Source: Streptomyces goshikiensis (lineage in GTDB: Bacteria > Actinomycetota > Actinomycetes > Streptomycetales > Streptomycetaceae). From it: a DNA stretch of 64,000 bases. This document shows, one piece after another, positions 51,933 to 60,695 of the stretch (positions are counted from its first letter, which is position 1; each line of letters begins with the position of its first letter). The stretch covers positions 434,001-498,000 of the forward strand of contig NZ_BMVE01000006.1 of NCBI RefSeq assembly GCF_014650555.1, in the 5' to 3' direction. The position numbers were made by a program, and so were the translations under genes. The notes beneath the pieces were generated by a model that made no database searches, had not been told where the DNA came from, and saw only the letters and a program-made list of their open reading frames with translations.

Positions 51933-54665
51933 CTACGCGTCCCCGCCCGCGGCGCCCGGATCGGCCGCGGCCACGTCCAGCAGCTGGTAGCGGTCGACCG
52001 CCTGCTTCAGCGCCGAGCGGTCGATCCGGCCGTCGCGGGCCAGCTCCGTCAGCACCGCCAGGACGATCGACTGCGCGTCGATGTGGAAGAACCGGCGGGC
52101 CGCGCCGCGGGTGTCGGCGAAGCCGAAGCCGTCCGCGCCCAGCGAGGTGTACCGGCCCGGCACCCAGCGCGAGATCTGGTCCGGAACGGACCGCATCCAG
52201 TCCGAGACCGCGACGAACGGCCCCTCCGCGCCCGACAGCTTCCGCGTCACGTACGGAACGCGCTGCTCCTCCTCCGGGTGGAGCAGGTTGTGCTCCTCCA
52301 CCTCCACGGCCTCGCGGCGCAGCTCGTTCCAGGAGGTCGCCGACCAGACGTCCGCCCGTACGTTCCAGTCCGCGGCCAGGATCCGCTGCGCCTCCAGCGC
52401 CCACGGCACCGCCACGCCCGAGGCCATGATCTGCGCCCCGATGGCGCCGGAGGAGCCCTGCGACACCCGGTGGATGCCCTGGAGGATGCCGTCCACGTCG
52501 ACGTCCGCCGGCTCGGCCGGGTGCTGGATCGGCTCGTTGTAGACCGTCAGGTAGTAGAAGACGTCCTCGGCGTCCGGCCCGTACATGCGCCGCAGGCCGT
52601 CCTTGACGATGTGCGCGATCTCGTACCCGTACGCCGGGTCGTAGGCGACGCAGCCCGGGTTCGTCGAGGCCAGCAGCTGGGAGTGACCGTCGGCGTGCTG
52701 GAGGCCCTCACCCGTCAGGGTGGTCCGGCCGGCGGTCGCGCCGAGGACGAATCCGCGCGCCAGCTGGTCGGCCATCTGCCAGAACTGGTCACCGGTGCGC
52801 TGGAAACCGAACATCGAGTAGAAGACGTACACCGGGATCAGCGGCTCGCCGTGCGTGGCGTAGGCCGAACCCGCCGCGATCAGCGAGGCCGTGCAGCCCG
52901 CCTCCGAGATGCCGTCGTGCAGCATCTGGCCGGTCGGGGACTCCTTGTACGCGAGCAGCAGCTCGCGGTCGACCGCCTCGTACTGCTGGCCCAGCGGGTT
53001 GTAGATCTTGGCGCTCGGGAAGAAGGCGTCCATGCCGAAGGTGCGGTACTCGTCCGGCGCGATCAGCACGAAGCGCTTGCCGATCTCCTTGTCCCGCATC
53101 AGGTCCTTCAGGATGCGGACGAAGGCCATCGTGGTCGCGATCGACTGCTGGCCGGAGCCCTTGCGGGCCGCCGCGTACGTGCTGTCGCCGGGCAGCTGGA
53201 GCGGCTTGGCGCGCACCACGCGGGTCGGCACGTAGCCGCCGTGCGCGCTGCGCTGGTCGTGCATGTACTGGATCTCCGGGGAGTTGCGGCCCGGGTGGTA
53301 GTACGGCGGGGCGCCGTTCTCCAGCTGCGCGTCCGTGATCGGGATGTGCAGGCGGTCGCGGAAGCGCTTGAGGTCGTCGACCGTCAGCTTCTTCATCTGG
53401 TGCGTCGCGTTGCGGCCCTCGAAGTTCGGGCCGAGCGTCCAGCCCTTGACCGTCTGCGCGAGGATCACCGTCGGCTGGCCCTTGTGGGCCTTGGCCGCCG
53501 CGTACGCCGCGTAGACCTTCTTGTGGTCGTGGCCGCCGCGGCCCAGGTGCTGGATCTGGCGGTCGGACATGTTCTCGACCATCGCGCGCAGCCGCTGGTC
53601 GCCGCCGAAGAAGTGCTCGCGGATGTACGCGCCCGACTCGGTGGCGTACGTCTGGAACTGCCCGTCGGGGGTGGAGTTCATCTTGTTGACCAGGATGCCG
53701 TCCCGGTCCTGGGCCAGCAGCGGGTCCCAGGAGCGGTCCCAGATCAGCTTGATGACGTTCCAGCCGGCACCCCGGAAGATCGACTCCAGCTCCTGGATGA
53801 TCTTGCCGTTGCCGCGCACCGGGCCGTCGAGGCGCTGGAGGTTGCAGTTGACGACGAAGGTCAGGTTGTCCAGGCCCTCGCGGGCGGCGATCGACAGCTG
53901 CCCCAGCGACTCCGGCTCGTCCATCTCGCCGTCGCCGAGATACGCCCAAACGTGGGACTTGGAGGTGTCCGCGATCCCGCGCGCCTCCATGTACCGGTTC
54001 ATCCGGGCCTGGTAGATCGCGCCGAGCGGGCCGAGGCCCATCGAGACGGTCGGGAACTCCCAGAAGTCCGGCATCAGCCGCGGGTGCGGGTAGCTGGAGA
54101 GGCCGTACGGGGCCTTCGACTTCTCCTGGCGGAACGCGTCGAGCTGCTGCTCGGAGAGCCGGTCCAGGAGGTAGGCGCGGGCGTAGATGCCGGGCGAGGC
54201 GTGCCCCTGGAAGAAGATCTGGTCGCCGCCGTCGCCCTCGTCCTTGCCCCGGAAGAAGTGGTTGAAGCCCACGTCGTAGAGGGAGGCCGAGGAGGCGAAG
54301 GTCGCGATGTGGCCGCCGACGCCGATCCCGGGACGCTGGGCGCGCGAGACCATCACGGCCGCGTTCCACCGGGTGGCGTTCAGGACCTTGCGCTCGATCT
54401 CCTCGTTGCCGGGGAAGAAGGGCTCGTCCTTGGTGGCGATCGTGTTGACGTAGTCCGAGCTGCGCATCTCGGGCACGGCCACGCGCCTCTCGCGGGCGCG
54501 CTCGATCAGGCGCAACATCAGATAGCGGGCCCGTTCACGGCCCCGCTCGTCGACGGCCGCGTCCAGGGAGTCGAGCCACTCCTGCGTCTCCTCCGGATCG
54601 AAGTCCGGGACCTGGCTCGGAAGGCCGCCAATGATGATCGGATTGCGATCGGATGCGGAAGCCAC
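51933..54665 (-). CDS. aceE: Pyruvate dehydrogenase E1 component, homodimeric
   Basis: A 910-residue thiamine diphosphate enzyme that decarboxylates pyruvate and passes the acetyl group to lipoyl E2. Features are the N-terminal GGHIATFASSASLYDVGFNH segment, the thiamine-binding GDGEMDEPES motif and a transketolase-type C-terminal region. The length equals the usual homodimeric E1. GTG 54665 follows GAAGGAA by a short spacer; the open frame to 54854 is not needed. No E2 or E3 gene is in the window. Confidence 0.96.
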   Translation of the reverse strand: MASASDRNPIIIGGLPSQVPDFDPEETQEWLDSLDAAVDERGRERARYLMLRLIERARERRVAVPEMRSSDYVNTIATKDEPFFPGNEEIERKVLNATRWNAAVMVSRAQRPGIGVGGHIATFASSASLYDVGFNHFFRGKDEGDGGDQIFFQGHASPGIYARAYLLDRLSEQQLDAFRQEKSKAPYGLSSYPHPRLMPDFWEFPTVSMGLGPLGAIYQARMNRYMEARGIADTSKSHVWAYLGDGEMDEPESLGQLSIAAREGLDNLTFVVNCNLQRLDGPVRGNGKIIQELESIFRGAGWNVIKLIWDRSWDPLLAQDRDGILVNKMNSTPDGQFQTYATESGAYIREHFFGGDQRLRAMVENMSDRQIQHLGRGGHDHKKVYAAYAAAKAHKGQPTVILAQTVKGWTLGPNFEGRNATHQMKKLTVDDLKRFRDRLHIPITDAQLENGAPPYYHPGRNSPEIQYMHDQRSAHGGYVPTRVVRAKPLQLPGDSTYAAARKGSGQQSIATTMAFVRILKDLMRDKEIGKRFVLIAPDEYRTFGMDAFFPSAKIYNPLGQQYEAVDRELLLAYKESPTGQMLHDGISEAGCTASLIAAGSAYATHGEPLIPVYVFYSMFGFQRTGDQFWQMADQLARGFVLGATAGRTTLTGEGLQHADGHSQLLASTNPGCVAYDPAYGYEIAHIVKDGLRRMYGPDAEDVFYYLTVYNEPIQHPAEPADVDVDGILQGIHRVSQGSSGAIGAQIMASGVAVPWALEAQRILAADWNVRADVWSATSWNELRREAVEVEEHNLLHPEEEQRVPYVTRKLSGAEGPFVAVSDWMRSVPDQISRWVPGRYTSLGADGFGFADTRGAARRFFHIDAQSIVLAVLTELARDGRIDRSALKQAVDRYQLLDVAAADPGAAGGDA

Positions 54666-55136
54666 GCTGTTCCTTCGCTGTCGGGGGAGTCGCGCCTTGG
54701 GGTCGCCGCCTCCCATGGTCGTACTCTCGGCGGGAATCTTCATCTTTACCCCCGGGTAACCCTTGGAACTTCCGGGTTGTCGGGGGTGGCGTCCGGAAGC
54801 GGGCGGCTTCGCGGCAAGGAGCGAGTCCGGCCAAACCGCAACCTTACGCTTCAAGTCGATCAGTCCGTTCGCAAGGGTGTTCGTCCCTCAAACAGGTAGG
54901 AAAGCCTTCCGGGGCCGCCGATGATGTCGAATGAGCTGGAATGGTGTGGGATGAATCACCAGAGGTGCATACGGGGAGGCTGAAAGTTGCGGCGAGACGG
55001 CCGCAATCGTCACCGTTTCGACGGTCTCGGCGGCCGGGTACTTGCGCGATCCGCCGCGCCCGTGTGGACTACGCCCAATGCTGCGCGTACGCGCGCCGCC
55101 GAAAGACATTCACCGAACATGAGCAGGAGGCACCCC
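54666..55136. other. Divergent control region between aceE and the DUF3052 gene
   Basis: A 471-base gap without a supportable gene. On the aceE side there is an imperfect hairpin at 54749-54786 (CCCCCG and AACCC pairing with GGGTT and CGGGGG) that could shape the aceE leader. Near the middle, TTGCGG and CCGCAA (54987-55006) form a small inverted repeat. Base composition is lower in GC around 54840-54960, fitting promoters in both directions. Confidence 0.5.
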
Positions 55137-55562
55137 GTGAGCGCGACCGCGGACCACGCGGAGAGCCTGGCCGCCCGGCTGGGTTTCCAGTCCGAACAGG
55201 TGGTCCAGGAGATCGGCTACGACGACGACGTCGATCAGGAATTCCGTGACGCCGTCGAGAAGCTCGTCAGCGAGCTCGCCGACGAGGACTACGACGACGT
55301 CGCCGACGCGGTGCTGTTGTGGTTCCGCGACGAGGACGGCGATCTGACGGACGCCCTGGTCGATGCGACCGAGCTGGTCGAGGACGGCGCACTGATCCTG
55401 CTGCTGACCCCCAAGACGGGCCGTGACGGCTACGTCGAGGCCAGCGACATCAGCGAGGCGGCCGAAACGGCCGGCCTCTCCCTCGCCAAGGGCCTGCCCG
55501 TCGGCAAGGAGTGGACCTCCACCAAGCTGGTGACGCCGAAGGCAGCCAAGGCCAAGCGCTGA
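55137..55562 (+). CDS. DUF3052 family protein
   Basis: A 141-residue strongly acidic actinobacterial protein of unknown function. Its middle is rich in Asp/Glu (LADEDYDDVADAVLLWFRDEDGD), and a basic end (TPKAAKAKR) follows. No signal or membrane segment is seen. GTG 55137 follows AGGAGG by six bases, a strong site. It is divergent from aceE, an arrangement I recall as conserved in Streptomyces. Confidence 0.85.
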   Translation: MSATADHAESLAARLGFQSEQVVQEIGYDDDVDQEFRDAVEKLVSELADEDYDDVADAVLLWFRDEDGDLTDALVDATELVEDGALILLLTPKTGRDGYVEASDISEAAETAGLSLAKGLPVGKEWTSTKLVTPKAAKAKR

Positions 55563-55585
55563 GCCGCGCCCCGCAGCCAAGCAGA

Positions 55586-55632
55586 CACGCACCCCGCCGA
55601 CCGGACTCCACCTCCGGTCGGCGGGGTGCGTG
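55586..55632 (+). terminator. Long terminator hairpin after the DUF3052 gene
   Basis: A perfect 20-bp stem between 55586-55605 and 55613-55632 with a 7-base loop. Confidence 0.85.
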
Positions 55633-55728
55633 CGTCCCGGCACCGCGGCGCGCCTAGGCTGGCCACCGGAACCCGGCTGTCACCCGAACAGCCCAACGCG
55701 GACGTGCAGGAACGAAGGGATGCGAGAG

Positions 55729-56187
55729 ATGGCGATCGAGGTCGGCGACAAGGCCCCGGACTTCGTGCTCAAGGACAACCACGGTGCCACCGTGCGGCTC
55801 TCCGACTTCCGGGGGGAGAAGGCCGTCGTGCTGCTCTTCTACCCGTTCGCCTTCACTGGCGTCTGCACCGGGGAGCTGTGCGAGCTGCGCGACCAGCTGC
55901 CCCGCTTCCAGAACGACGAGGTCCAGCTCCTCGCGGTCTCCAACGACTCCGTGCCGACCCTGCGGGTCTTCGGTGAGCAGGAGCAGCTCGAATACCCGCT
56001 GCTGTCGGACTTCTGGCCGCACGGGGAGACCTCCCGCGCGTACGGCGTCTTCGACGAGGAGAAGGGCTGCGCCGTGCGCGGCACCTTCATCATCGACAAG
56101 GAGGGCGTCGTGCGCTGGACGGTCGTCAACGGGCTGCCCGACGCGCGTGACCTGAACGAGTACATCAAGGCGCTCGACAGCCTCTGA
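55729..56187 (+). CDS. Peroxiredoxin (AhpE/BCP type)
   Basis: A 152-residue thiol peroxidase with the active-site segment PFAFTGVCTGELC. The peroxidatic Cys is Cys46 with the preceding Pro39 and Thr43, and a second Cys51 five residues on resembles the BCP CX4C arrangement. It reduces hydrogen peroxide or alkyl peroxides. ATG 55729 is the family start; ATG 55720 three codons earlier follows GAAGG. It immediately precedes the ter island. Confidence 0.9.
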   Translation: MAIEVGDKAPDFVLKDNHGATVRLSDFRGEKAVVLLFYPFAFTGVCTGELCELRDQLPRFQNDEVQLLAVSNDSVPTLRVFGEQEQLEYPLLSDFWPHGETSRAYGVFDEEKGCAVRGTFIIDKEGVVRWTVVNGLPDARDLNEYIKALDSL

Positions 56188-56241
56188 CCCGTACGGGGCC
56201 GCAGGAACCCGTACGGGAATCCGTGCGAGGGCCCGTACGGG
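56188..56241. repeat. Three copies of the palindrome CCCGTACGGG
   Basis: Exact copies at 56188-56197, 56208-56217 and 56232-56241, spaced 20 and 24 bases apart (about two helical turns), begin right after the peroxiredoxin stop codon. They lie upstream of a putative promoter for the first terD gene. Confidence 0.8.
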
Positions 56242-56256
56242 GTTCGGTACGAAAAC

Positions 56257-56286
56257 CGCTTACGGGCGGGAACCCGTCACTAGGAT
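56257..56286 (+). promoter_or_regulatory. Putative promoter of the first terD
   Basis: A -10-like TAGGAT occupies 56281-56286, and a weak -35-like CTTACG lies about 17 bases upstream. The triple palindrome sits directly upstream in an activator-type position. The start codon is 68 bases downstream of the -10. Confidence 0.4.
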
Positions 56287-56353
56287 CGAAACGTTGATCC
56301 CGTAGAAACCGCACGACGGGGCCCCGCCCCACACACATACCTCTGGAGGACCC

Positions 56354-56929
56354 GTGGGAGTCAGCCTCAGCAAGGGCGGCAACGTCTCGCTGACCAAGGC
56401 CGCGCCTAACCTGACGGCGGTCATCGTCGGTCTGGGCTGGGACGCTCGCACCACCACCGGTGTCGACTTCGACCTCGACGCCAGCGCGATCCTGACCAAC
56501 GACCAGGGCAAGGTCGCCAGCGACGCGAACTTCGTGTTCTTCAACAACCTGAAGAGCCCGGACGGCTCGGTCGAGCACACCGGTGACAACACCACCGGCG
56601 AGGGCGAGGGCGACGACGAGGCGATCAAGGTCAACCTGGCCGGCGTCCCGGCCGATGTCGCCAAGATCGTCTTCCCGGTCTCGATCTACGAGGCCGAGAG
56701 CCGCCAGCAGAGCTTTGGCCAGGTCCGCAACGCGTACATCCGCGTCGTGAACCAGGCCGACAACACCGAGCTCGCCCGCTACGACCTCTCCGAGGACGCC
56801 TCGACCGAGACCGCCATGGTCTTCGGCGAGCTCTACCGCAACGGCGCGGAGTGGAAGTTCCGTGCCATCGGCCAGGGTTACGCCTCCGGCCTGCGCGGGA
56901 TCGCGCAGGACTTCGGCGTCAACGTCTGA
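56354..56929 (+). CDS. terD: TerD-family tellurium-resistance/stress protein, copy 1
   Basis: A 191-residue calcium-binding TerD domain. It starts GVSLSKGGNVSLTK, carries the acidic metal loops DFDLDASAIL and DNTTGEGEGDDE, and ends with GYASGLRGIAQDFGVNV. TerD proteins are cytosolic, associate with TerC membrane proteins and act in tellurite and other stress responses. GGAGGACCC precedes GTG 56354. It is about 70% identical by eye to the next gene. Confidence 0.95.
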   Translation: MGVSLSKGGNVSLTKAAPNLTAVIVGLGWDARTTTGVDFDLDASAILTNDQGKVASDANFVFFNNLKSPDGSVEHTGDNTTGEGEGDDEAIKVNLAGVPADVAKIVFPVSIYEAESRQQSFGQVRNAYIRVVNQADNTELARYDLSEDASTETAMVFGELYRNGAEWKFRAIGQGYASGLRGIAQDFGVNV

Positions 56930-56966
56930 GTCCGAATCGCGGCCCGAGTCTCAGGGCAGTCCCTCC

Positions 56967-57001
56967 GTCCGGCGCCGTGCACTGTGTGTACGGCGCCGGA
57001 C
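56967..57001 (+). terminator. Hairpin between the two terD genes
   Basis: A perfect 12-bp stem: GTCCGGCGCCGT (56967-56978) with ACGGCGCCGGAC (56990-57001). It would at least reduce read-through from terD copy 1 to copy 2. Confidence 0.6.
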
Positions 57002-57092
57002 CGGGTTTACCGCGGGCGTTCCGCGGGTTTCACCACAGCAGGGCCGCGAACGTCGTGCCGCGGCCCCCACGTCGTCCGGGGAGGACCACATC

Positions 57093-57668
57093 ATGGGCGT
57101 CACACTCGCCAAGGGGGGCAATGTCTCCCTCTCCAAGGCCGCACCGAACCTGACCCGGGTCCTCGTCGGGCTCGGCTGGGACGCGCGCTCGACCACGGGG
57201 GCCGACTTCGACCTCGACGCCAGCGCGCTGCTGTGCAACAGCGGCCGGGTGCTCGGGGACGAGTACTTCGTCTTCTACAACAACCTCAAGAGCCCCGAGG
57301 GCTCCGTCGAACACACCGGGGACAACCTCACCGGCGAGGGTGAAGGCGACGACGAGTCGATCATCATCGATCTCACCAAGGTGCCGGACCGCGTCGACAA
57401 GATCGTCTTCCCGGTCTCGATCCATGAGGCGGAAGCCCGCCGGCAGAGCTTCGGCCAGGTCAGCAATGCCTTCATCCGTGTGGTGAACGAGGCGGACGGG
57501 CAGGAACTCGCCCGCTACGACCTGACCGAGGACGCCTCCAGCGAGACCGCGATGATCTTCGGCGAGGTTTACCGGTACGGCGGCGAATGGAAGTTCAGGG
57601 CCGTGGGGCAGGGGTACGCGTCAGGCCTCCGGGGCATCGCTCTAGACTTCGGGGTCAACGTTTCGTAA
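57093..57668 (+). CDS. TerD-family protein, copy 2
   Basis: A 191-residue tandem paralogue with the same layout: GVTLAKGGNVSLSK at the start, DFDLDASALL and DNLTGEGEGDDE as metal loops, and GIALDFGVNVS at the end. The gene differs from copy 1 mainly at surface positions. GGGAGG lies before ATG 57093. It is followed 23 bases later by the TerC-like membrane gene, so these two are probably cotranscribed. Confidence 0.94.
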   Translation: MGVTLAKGGNVSLSKAAPNLTRVLVGLGWDARSTTGADFDLDASALLCNSGRVLGDEYFVFYNNLKSPEGSVEHTGDNLTGEGEGDDESIIIDLTKVPDRVDKIVFPVSIHEAEARRQSFGQVSNAFIRVVNEADGQELARYDLTEDASSETAMIFGEVYRYGGEWKFRAVGQGYASGLRGIALDFGVNVS

Positions 57669-57691
57669 AGCCGTACAACGATGGGGTGCCA

Positions 57692-58807
57692 GTGGTTCTC
57701 AAAACCTTCGGCTGGTCGTTCGCAGTCACTGCGCTCGGTCTGGTCGCAGCGGTGTTCTACGGGGGATGGACCGCTTTCGGGATCGTCGCGATCCTGACCG
57801 TCCTTGAGATCTCGCTGTCCTTCGACAACGCGGTGGTCAATGCCGGAATCCTGAAGAAGATGAATGCCTTCTGGCAGAAGATCTTCCTCACGGTCGGCGT
57901 GCTCATCGCGGTCTTCGGCATGCGACTGGTCTTCCCCGTCGTCATCGTCGCGATCAGCGCCAAGATCGGGCCCATTGAGGCCGTCGATCTGGCCTTGAAC
58001 GACAAGAACATGTACGAACAGCTGGTCACGGACGCTCACCCGTCCATTGCCGCCTTCGGCGGAATGTTCCTTCTGATGATCTTCCTCGACTTCATCTTCG
58101 AGGACCGCGACATCAAGTGGCTCGCCTGGCTGGAGCGTCCGCTGGCCAAGCTGGGCAAGATCGACATGCTGTCGGCGTGCATCGCTCTGATCGTCCTGGT
58201 CATCACCTCGATGACCTTCGCGGCCAACGCGCACCAGCACGGCGGCGTGCACGTGGACAAGGCGCAGACGGTCCTCGTCTCCGGCATCCTCGGCCTGATC
58301 ACCTACATGGTGGTCGGTGGCCTCTCCGGCTACTTCGAGAACAAGCTGGAGGAAGAGGAGGAGGCCGAGCACGAGGCCGAGGAAGAGGCCAAGAAGACCG
58401 GCAAGCCCGTCTCGGCCGTGGCCATGGCCGGCAAGGCCGCGTTCTTCATGTTCCTCTACCTCGAAGTCCTCGACGCCTCCTTCTCCTTCGACGGGGTCAT
58501 CGGCGCCTTCGCCATCACCAACGACATCGTGCTCATGGCCCTCGGCCTCGGCATCGGTGCCATGTACGTCCGTTCGCTGACGGTCTACCTGGTCCGCCAG
58601 GGCACCCTCGACGACTACGTCTACCTGGAGCACGGCGCGCACTACGCCATCGGCGCGCTCGCCGTGATCCTGCTCGTCACCATCCAGTACGAGATCAACG
58701 AGGTCATCACCGGCCTCGTCGGCGTCGTGCTGATCGGATGGTCCTTCTGGTCCTCCGTGCGCCGCAACAAGCGCCTGGAGCTGGAGGGATCCCCCGCGGA
58801 GGCATGA
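57692..58807 (+). CDS. TerC-like DUF475 integral membrane protein
   Basis: A 371-residue membrane protein with about eight to nine hydrophobic segments. The TerC/DUF475 hallmarks are EISLSFDNAVVNAGIL in the first half and EVLDASFSFDGVIGAF in the second, each with acidic residues inside the membrane. A cytoplasmic loop with a Glu run (LEEEEEAEHEAEEEAKK) separates the halves. TerC proteins are thought to anchor TerD proteins and take part in metal handling. GTG 57692 gives the usual VLKTFGW start; GTG 57686 is two codons upstream. Confidence 0.9.
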   Translation: MVLKTFGWSFAVTALGLVAAVFYGGWTAFGIVAILTVLEISLSFDNAVVNAGILKKMNAFWQKIFLTVGVLIAVFGMRLVFPVVIVAISAKIGPIEAVDLALNDKNMYEQLVTDAHPSIAAFGGMFLLMIFLDFIFEDRDIKWLAWLERPLAKLGKIDMLSACIALIVLVITSMTFAANAHQHGGVHVDKAQTVLVSGILGLITYMVVGGLSGYFENKLEEEEEAEHEAEEEAKKTGKPVSAVAMAGKAAFFMFLYLEVLDASFSFDGVIGAFAITNDIVLMALGLGIGAMYVRSLTVYLVRQGTLDDYVYLEHGAHYAIGALAVILLVTIQYEINEVITGLVGVVLIGWSFWSSVRRNKRLELEGSPAEA

Positions 58808-58832
58808 CCGCGGCGGTAATGCGGAACGCTCC

Positions 58833-58882
58833 AGAGCGGGGCGGCCCGCGGGGTCTGCGGACCCTGCGGGCCGCCCCGCTCT
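58833..58882 (+). terminator. Very long terminator hairpin after the TerC-like gene
   Basis: A 23-bp stem (58833-58855 with 58860-58882, one G-T pair) followed by CTTTCC. It separates the DUF475 gene from the TerA-like gene. Confidence 0.85.
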
Positions 58883-58918
58883 TTCCGTAAGGCCAGAGGG
58901 ACCAGGGGGGAAACAGGG

Positions 58919-59659
58919 ATGGGATTCTTCGACGGGCTCAGGGGCGCGCGCGCCATGCAGTTCCAGTCGGGCAACGCCTCGTCGAACGCGATCGAGCTGA
59001 CCCGGCGGCAGCCGACGGTGTCGCTCGCCAAGCAGGGGGCGGTGCACGGCAACCTGCGGGTCAACCTGTCGTGGCGGATGCGCACGTCCGACATAGGGGG
59101 CCGCTCGGGCCAGGGCGGCGGGCTGCTGCGGCACCCGTTCAAGCTGTTCAAGCCGGACATGGTGCAGGCGCACACCCAGGGCATGGTCAATGTCGACCTC
59201 GACATCGGCTGCCTCTTCGAGCTCACCGACGGCACCCGGGGCGTCGTCCAGCCGCTCGGCAACCTCCACGGCGACATCAACAGCCCGCCGTACGTGAAGC
59301 TCAGCGGCGACGACCGGTTCGGGGCGCCTTCGGGCGAGACGATCTTCGTCAACCTCGACCATGCCGACGAGATCAAGCGGCTGCTCGTCTTCGTCTACAT
59401 CTACGACCAGACCCCGGCCTTCGACCGGACGCACGCCCTGGTCACCCTCTACCCGAGCACCGGGCCGCGGATCGAGATCGCCCTGGACGAGCGGCATCCG
59501 CAGGCGCGCTCCTGCGCCGTGGTCTCGCTGGAGAAGGTCAAGGGCGAGCTGATGGTGCGGCGCGAGGTGAAGTTCGTGTACGGGTTCCAGGCCGAGCTGG
59601 ACCGGCTGTACGGGTGGGGCCTCCAGTGGGGGCGGGGCTACAAGAGCACCAAGGCCTGA
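58919..59659 (+). CDS. TerA-like (TerD-superfamily) protein
   Basis: A 246-residue protein. It has an N-terminal helical start (GFFDGLRGARAMQFQ), a core with VSLAKQGAVHGNLRVNLSW and QGMVNVDLDIGCLFELTDG, and a C-terminal VKFVYGFQAELDRLYGW. This is the layout of TerA/TerD-related proteins that form part of the membrane-linked Ter complex. The calcium loops are less acidic than in the TerD copies. GGGG purines precede ATG 58919. It is convergent with the third TerD. Confidence 0.85.
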   Translation: MGFFDGLRGARAMQFQSGNASSNAIELTRRQPTVSLAKQGAVHGNLRVNLSWRMRTSDIGGRSGQGGGLLRHPFKLFKPDMVQAHTQGMVNVDLDIGCLFELTDGTRGVVQPLGNLHGDINSPPYVKLSGDDRFGAPSGETIFVNLDHADEIKRLLVFVYIYDQTPAFDRTHALVTLYPSTGPRIEIALDERHPQARSCAVVSLEKVKGELMVRREVKFVYGFQAELDRLYGWGLQWGRGYKSTKA

Positions 59660-59719
59660 ACCGCGGCGGGAGCGGCGCCGGGCCCCGGTGTGCCCGGGGC
59701 CCTTGGGAGCCGGAGGCCG

Positions 59720-60499
59720 TCAGCGGCGGATGAACTGGGGGCCCTGGACCGGCAGGCGGAACGTCGGGTCGCCGGCCGGGACCGGGACCGGTACCGGGGC
59801 CGGCGAGACCGGCTGCGGGTACCCGTACGCGGGCGGCACGGCCGGCGGGGCCTGCGTGGGCGGCGCCGGCGGCGGGGTCGGCGGGCGCATCGCCGCCGTC
59901 CGGTCGGTCGAGGGGCCCGCCGCGGCGGCCCCCGCCTCCGGGGCGTTCTCGTCCACGGAGATCCCGTGGTCGGTCGCCAGCCCCACCAGGCCGTCCGAGT
60001 AGCCCTCGCCCAGCGCGCGGAACTTCCAGCCCTCGCCCCGGCGGTACAGCTCCCCGCAGATCAGCGCCGTCTCGGCGCCCGTCTCGGGCCGTACGTCGAA
60101 GTGGGCCAGCGGCTCGGAGCCGCCCGTCGAGGTGGCGTCGTAGAGCAGGATCCGCAGGTCCCGCACCCGCTCGAAGGGCACGTCCTCGGCGGAGGCGACG
60201 ACCAGGATCCGGTCCACCGCGGGGGGCACGGAGCGCAGGTCCGCCTGCACGGCGTCGGTGATCCCGTCGCCGATCTGCTTCTTGCCCAGGCGCCACACGG
60301 CGCCGGAGGGGTGCCGGGGCTGGTTGTAGAAGACGAAGTCCTCGTCCGAACGCACACGCCCGTCCGCCCCCACGAGCAGCGCCGAGGCGTCCACGTCCGG
60401 TACCTCGGGGCCGGTGGTCCAGCGCAGCACCGCCCGGACCGCCACGGCGGTCACCGGGATGTTCGAGCCCTTCTGCATCGCGTGCGTCATGCCCGTCAT
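59720..60499 (-). CDS. TerD-family protein with a Pro-rich C-terminal tail, copy 3
   Basis: A 259-residue protein. The TerD domain occupies about residues 1-185, with DVDASALLVGADG, DEDFVFYNQPRHP and GYSDGLVGLATDHGIS. About 70 residues dominated by Pro/Ala/Val follow, with a distinct end (TFRLPVQGPQFIRR). The tail resembles a flexible linker with a short terminal motif for docking. ATG 60499 follows GGAGGGCAGG; ATG 60490 (MTHAMQKGSNIP) is the alternative. It is divergent from the aldolase operon. Confidence 0.9.
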   Translation of the reverse strand: MTGMTHAMQKGSNIPVTAVAVRAVLRWTTGPEVPDVDASALLVGADGRVRSDEDFVFYNQPRHPSGAVWRLGKKQIGDGITDAVQADLRSVPPAVDRILVVASAEDVPFERVRDLRILLYDATSTGGSEPLAHFDVRPETGAETALICGELYRRGEGWKFRALGEGYSDGLVGLATDHGISVDENAPEAGAAAAGPSTDRTAAMRPPTPPPAPPTQAPPAVPPAYGYPQPVSPAPVPVPVPAGDPTFRLPVQGPQFIRR

Positions 60500-60695
60500 C
60501 CTGCCCTCCCGGGCCCGGACCGGACAATGCGGCCCCCCTCCGGGCGTGTCAGCGGCCTTGTCCCCGTCCGAAGACGTGGGCATGGTGCATGAGGGTTACC
60601 TGAACTTCATGTGCTTGAGGAACTCTTGAATCACATTCGTACGTACTATTACCGGCCATGCCAGATGGGCCGCCGAGGCAGTACGAGGGAAGCAC
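60500..60695. promoter_or_regulatory. Divergent control region between terD copy 3 and the aldolase operon
   Basis: An AT-richer 196-base region. On the plus side TTGAAT (60626-60631) and TATTAC (60647-60652) resemble -35 and -10 with a 15-base spacer. A direct repeat of CTTGA spaced 11 bases (60614 and 60625) overlaps the -35. No copy of CCCGTACGGG is present. Confidence 0.35.

Noticed and set aside
51915..54899. A 994-codon open frame on the plus strand opposite aceE
   Set aside because: The minus strand encodes a full-length, motif-complete pyruvate dehydrogenase E1; the plus frame has no recognisable domain.
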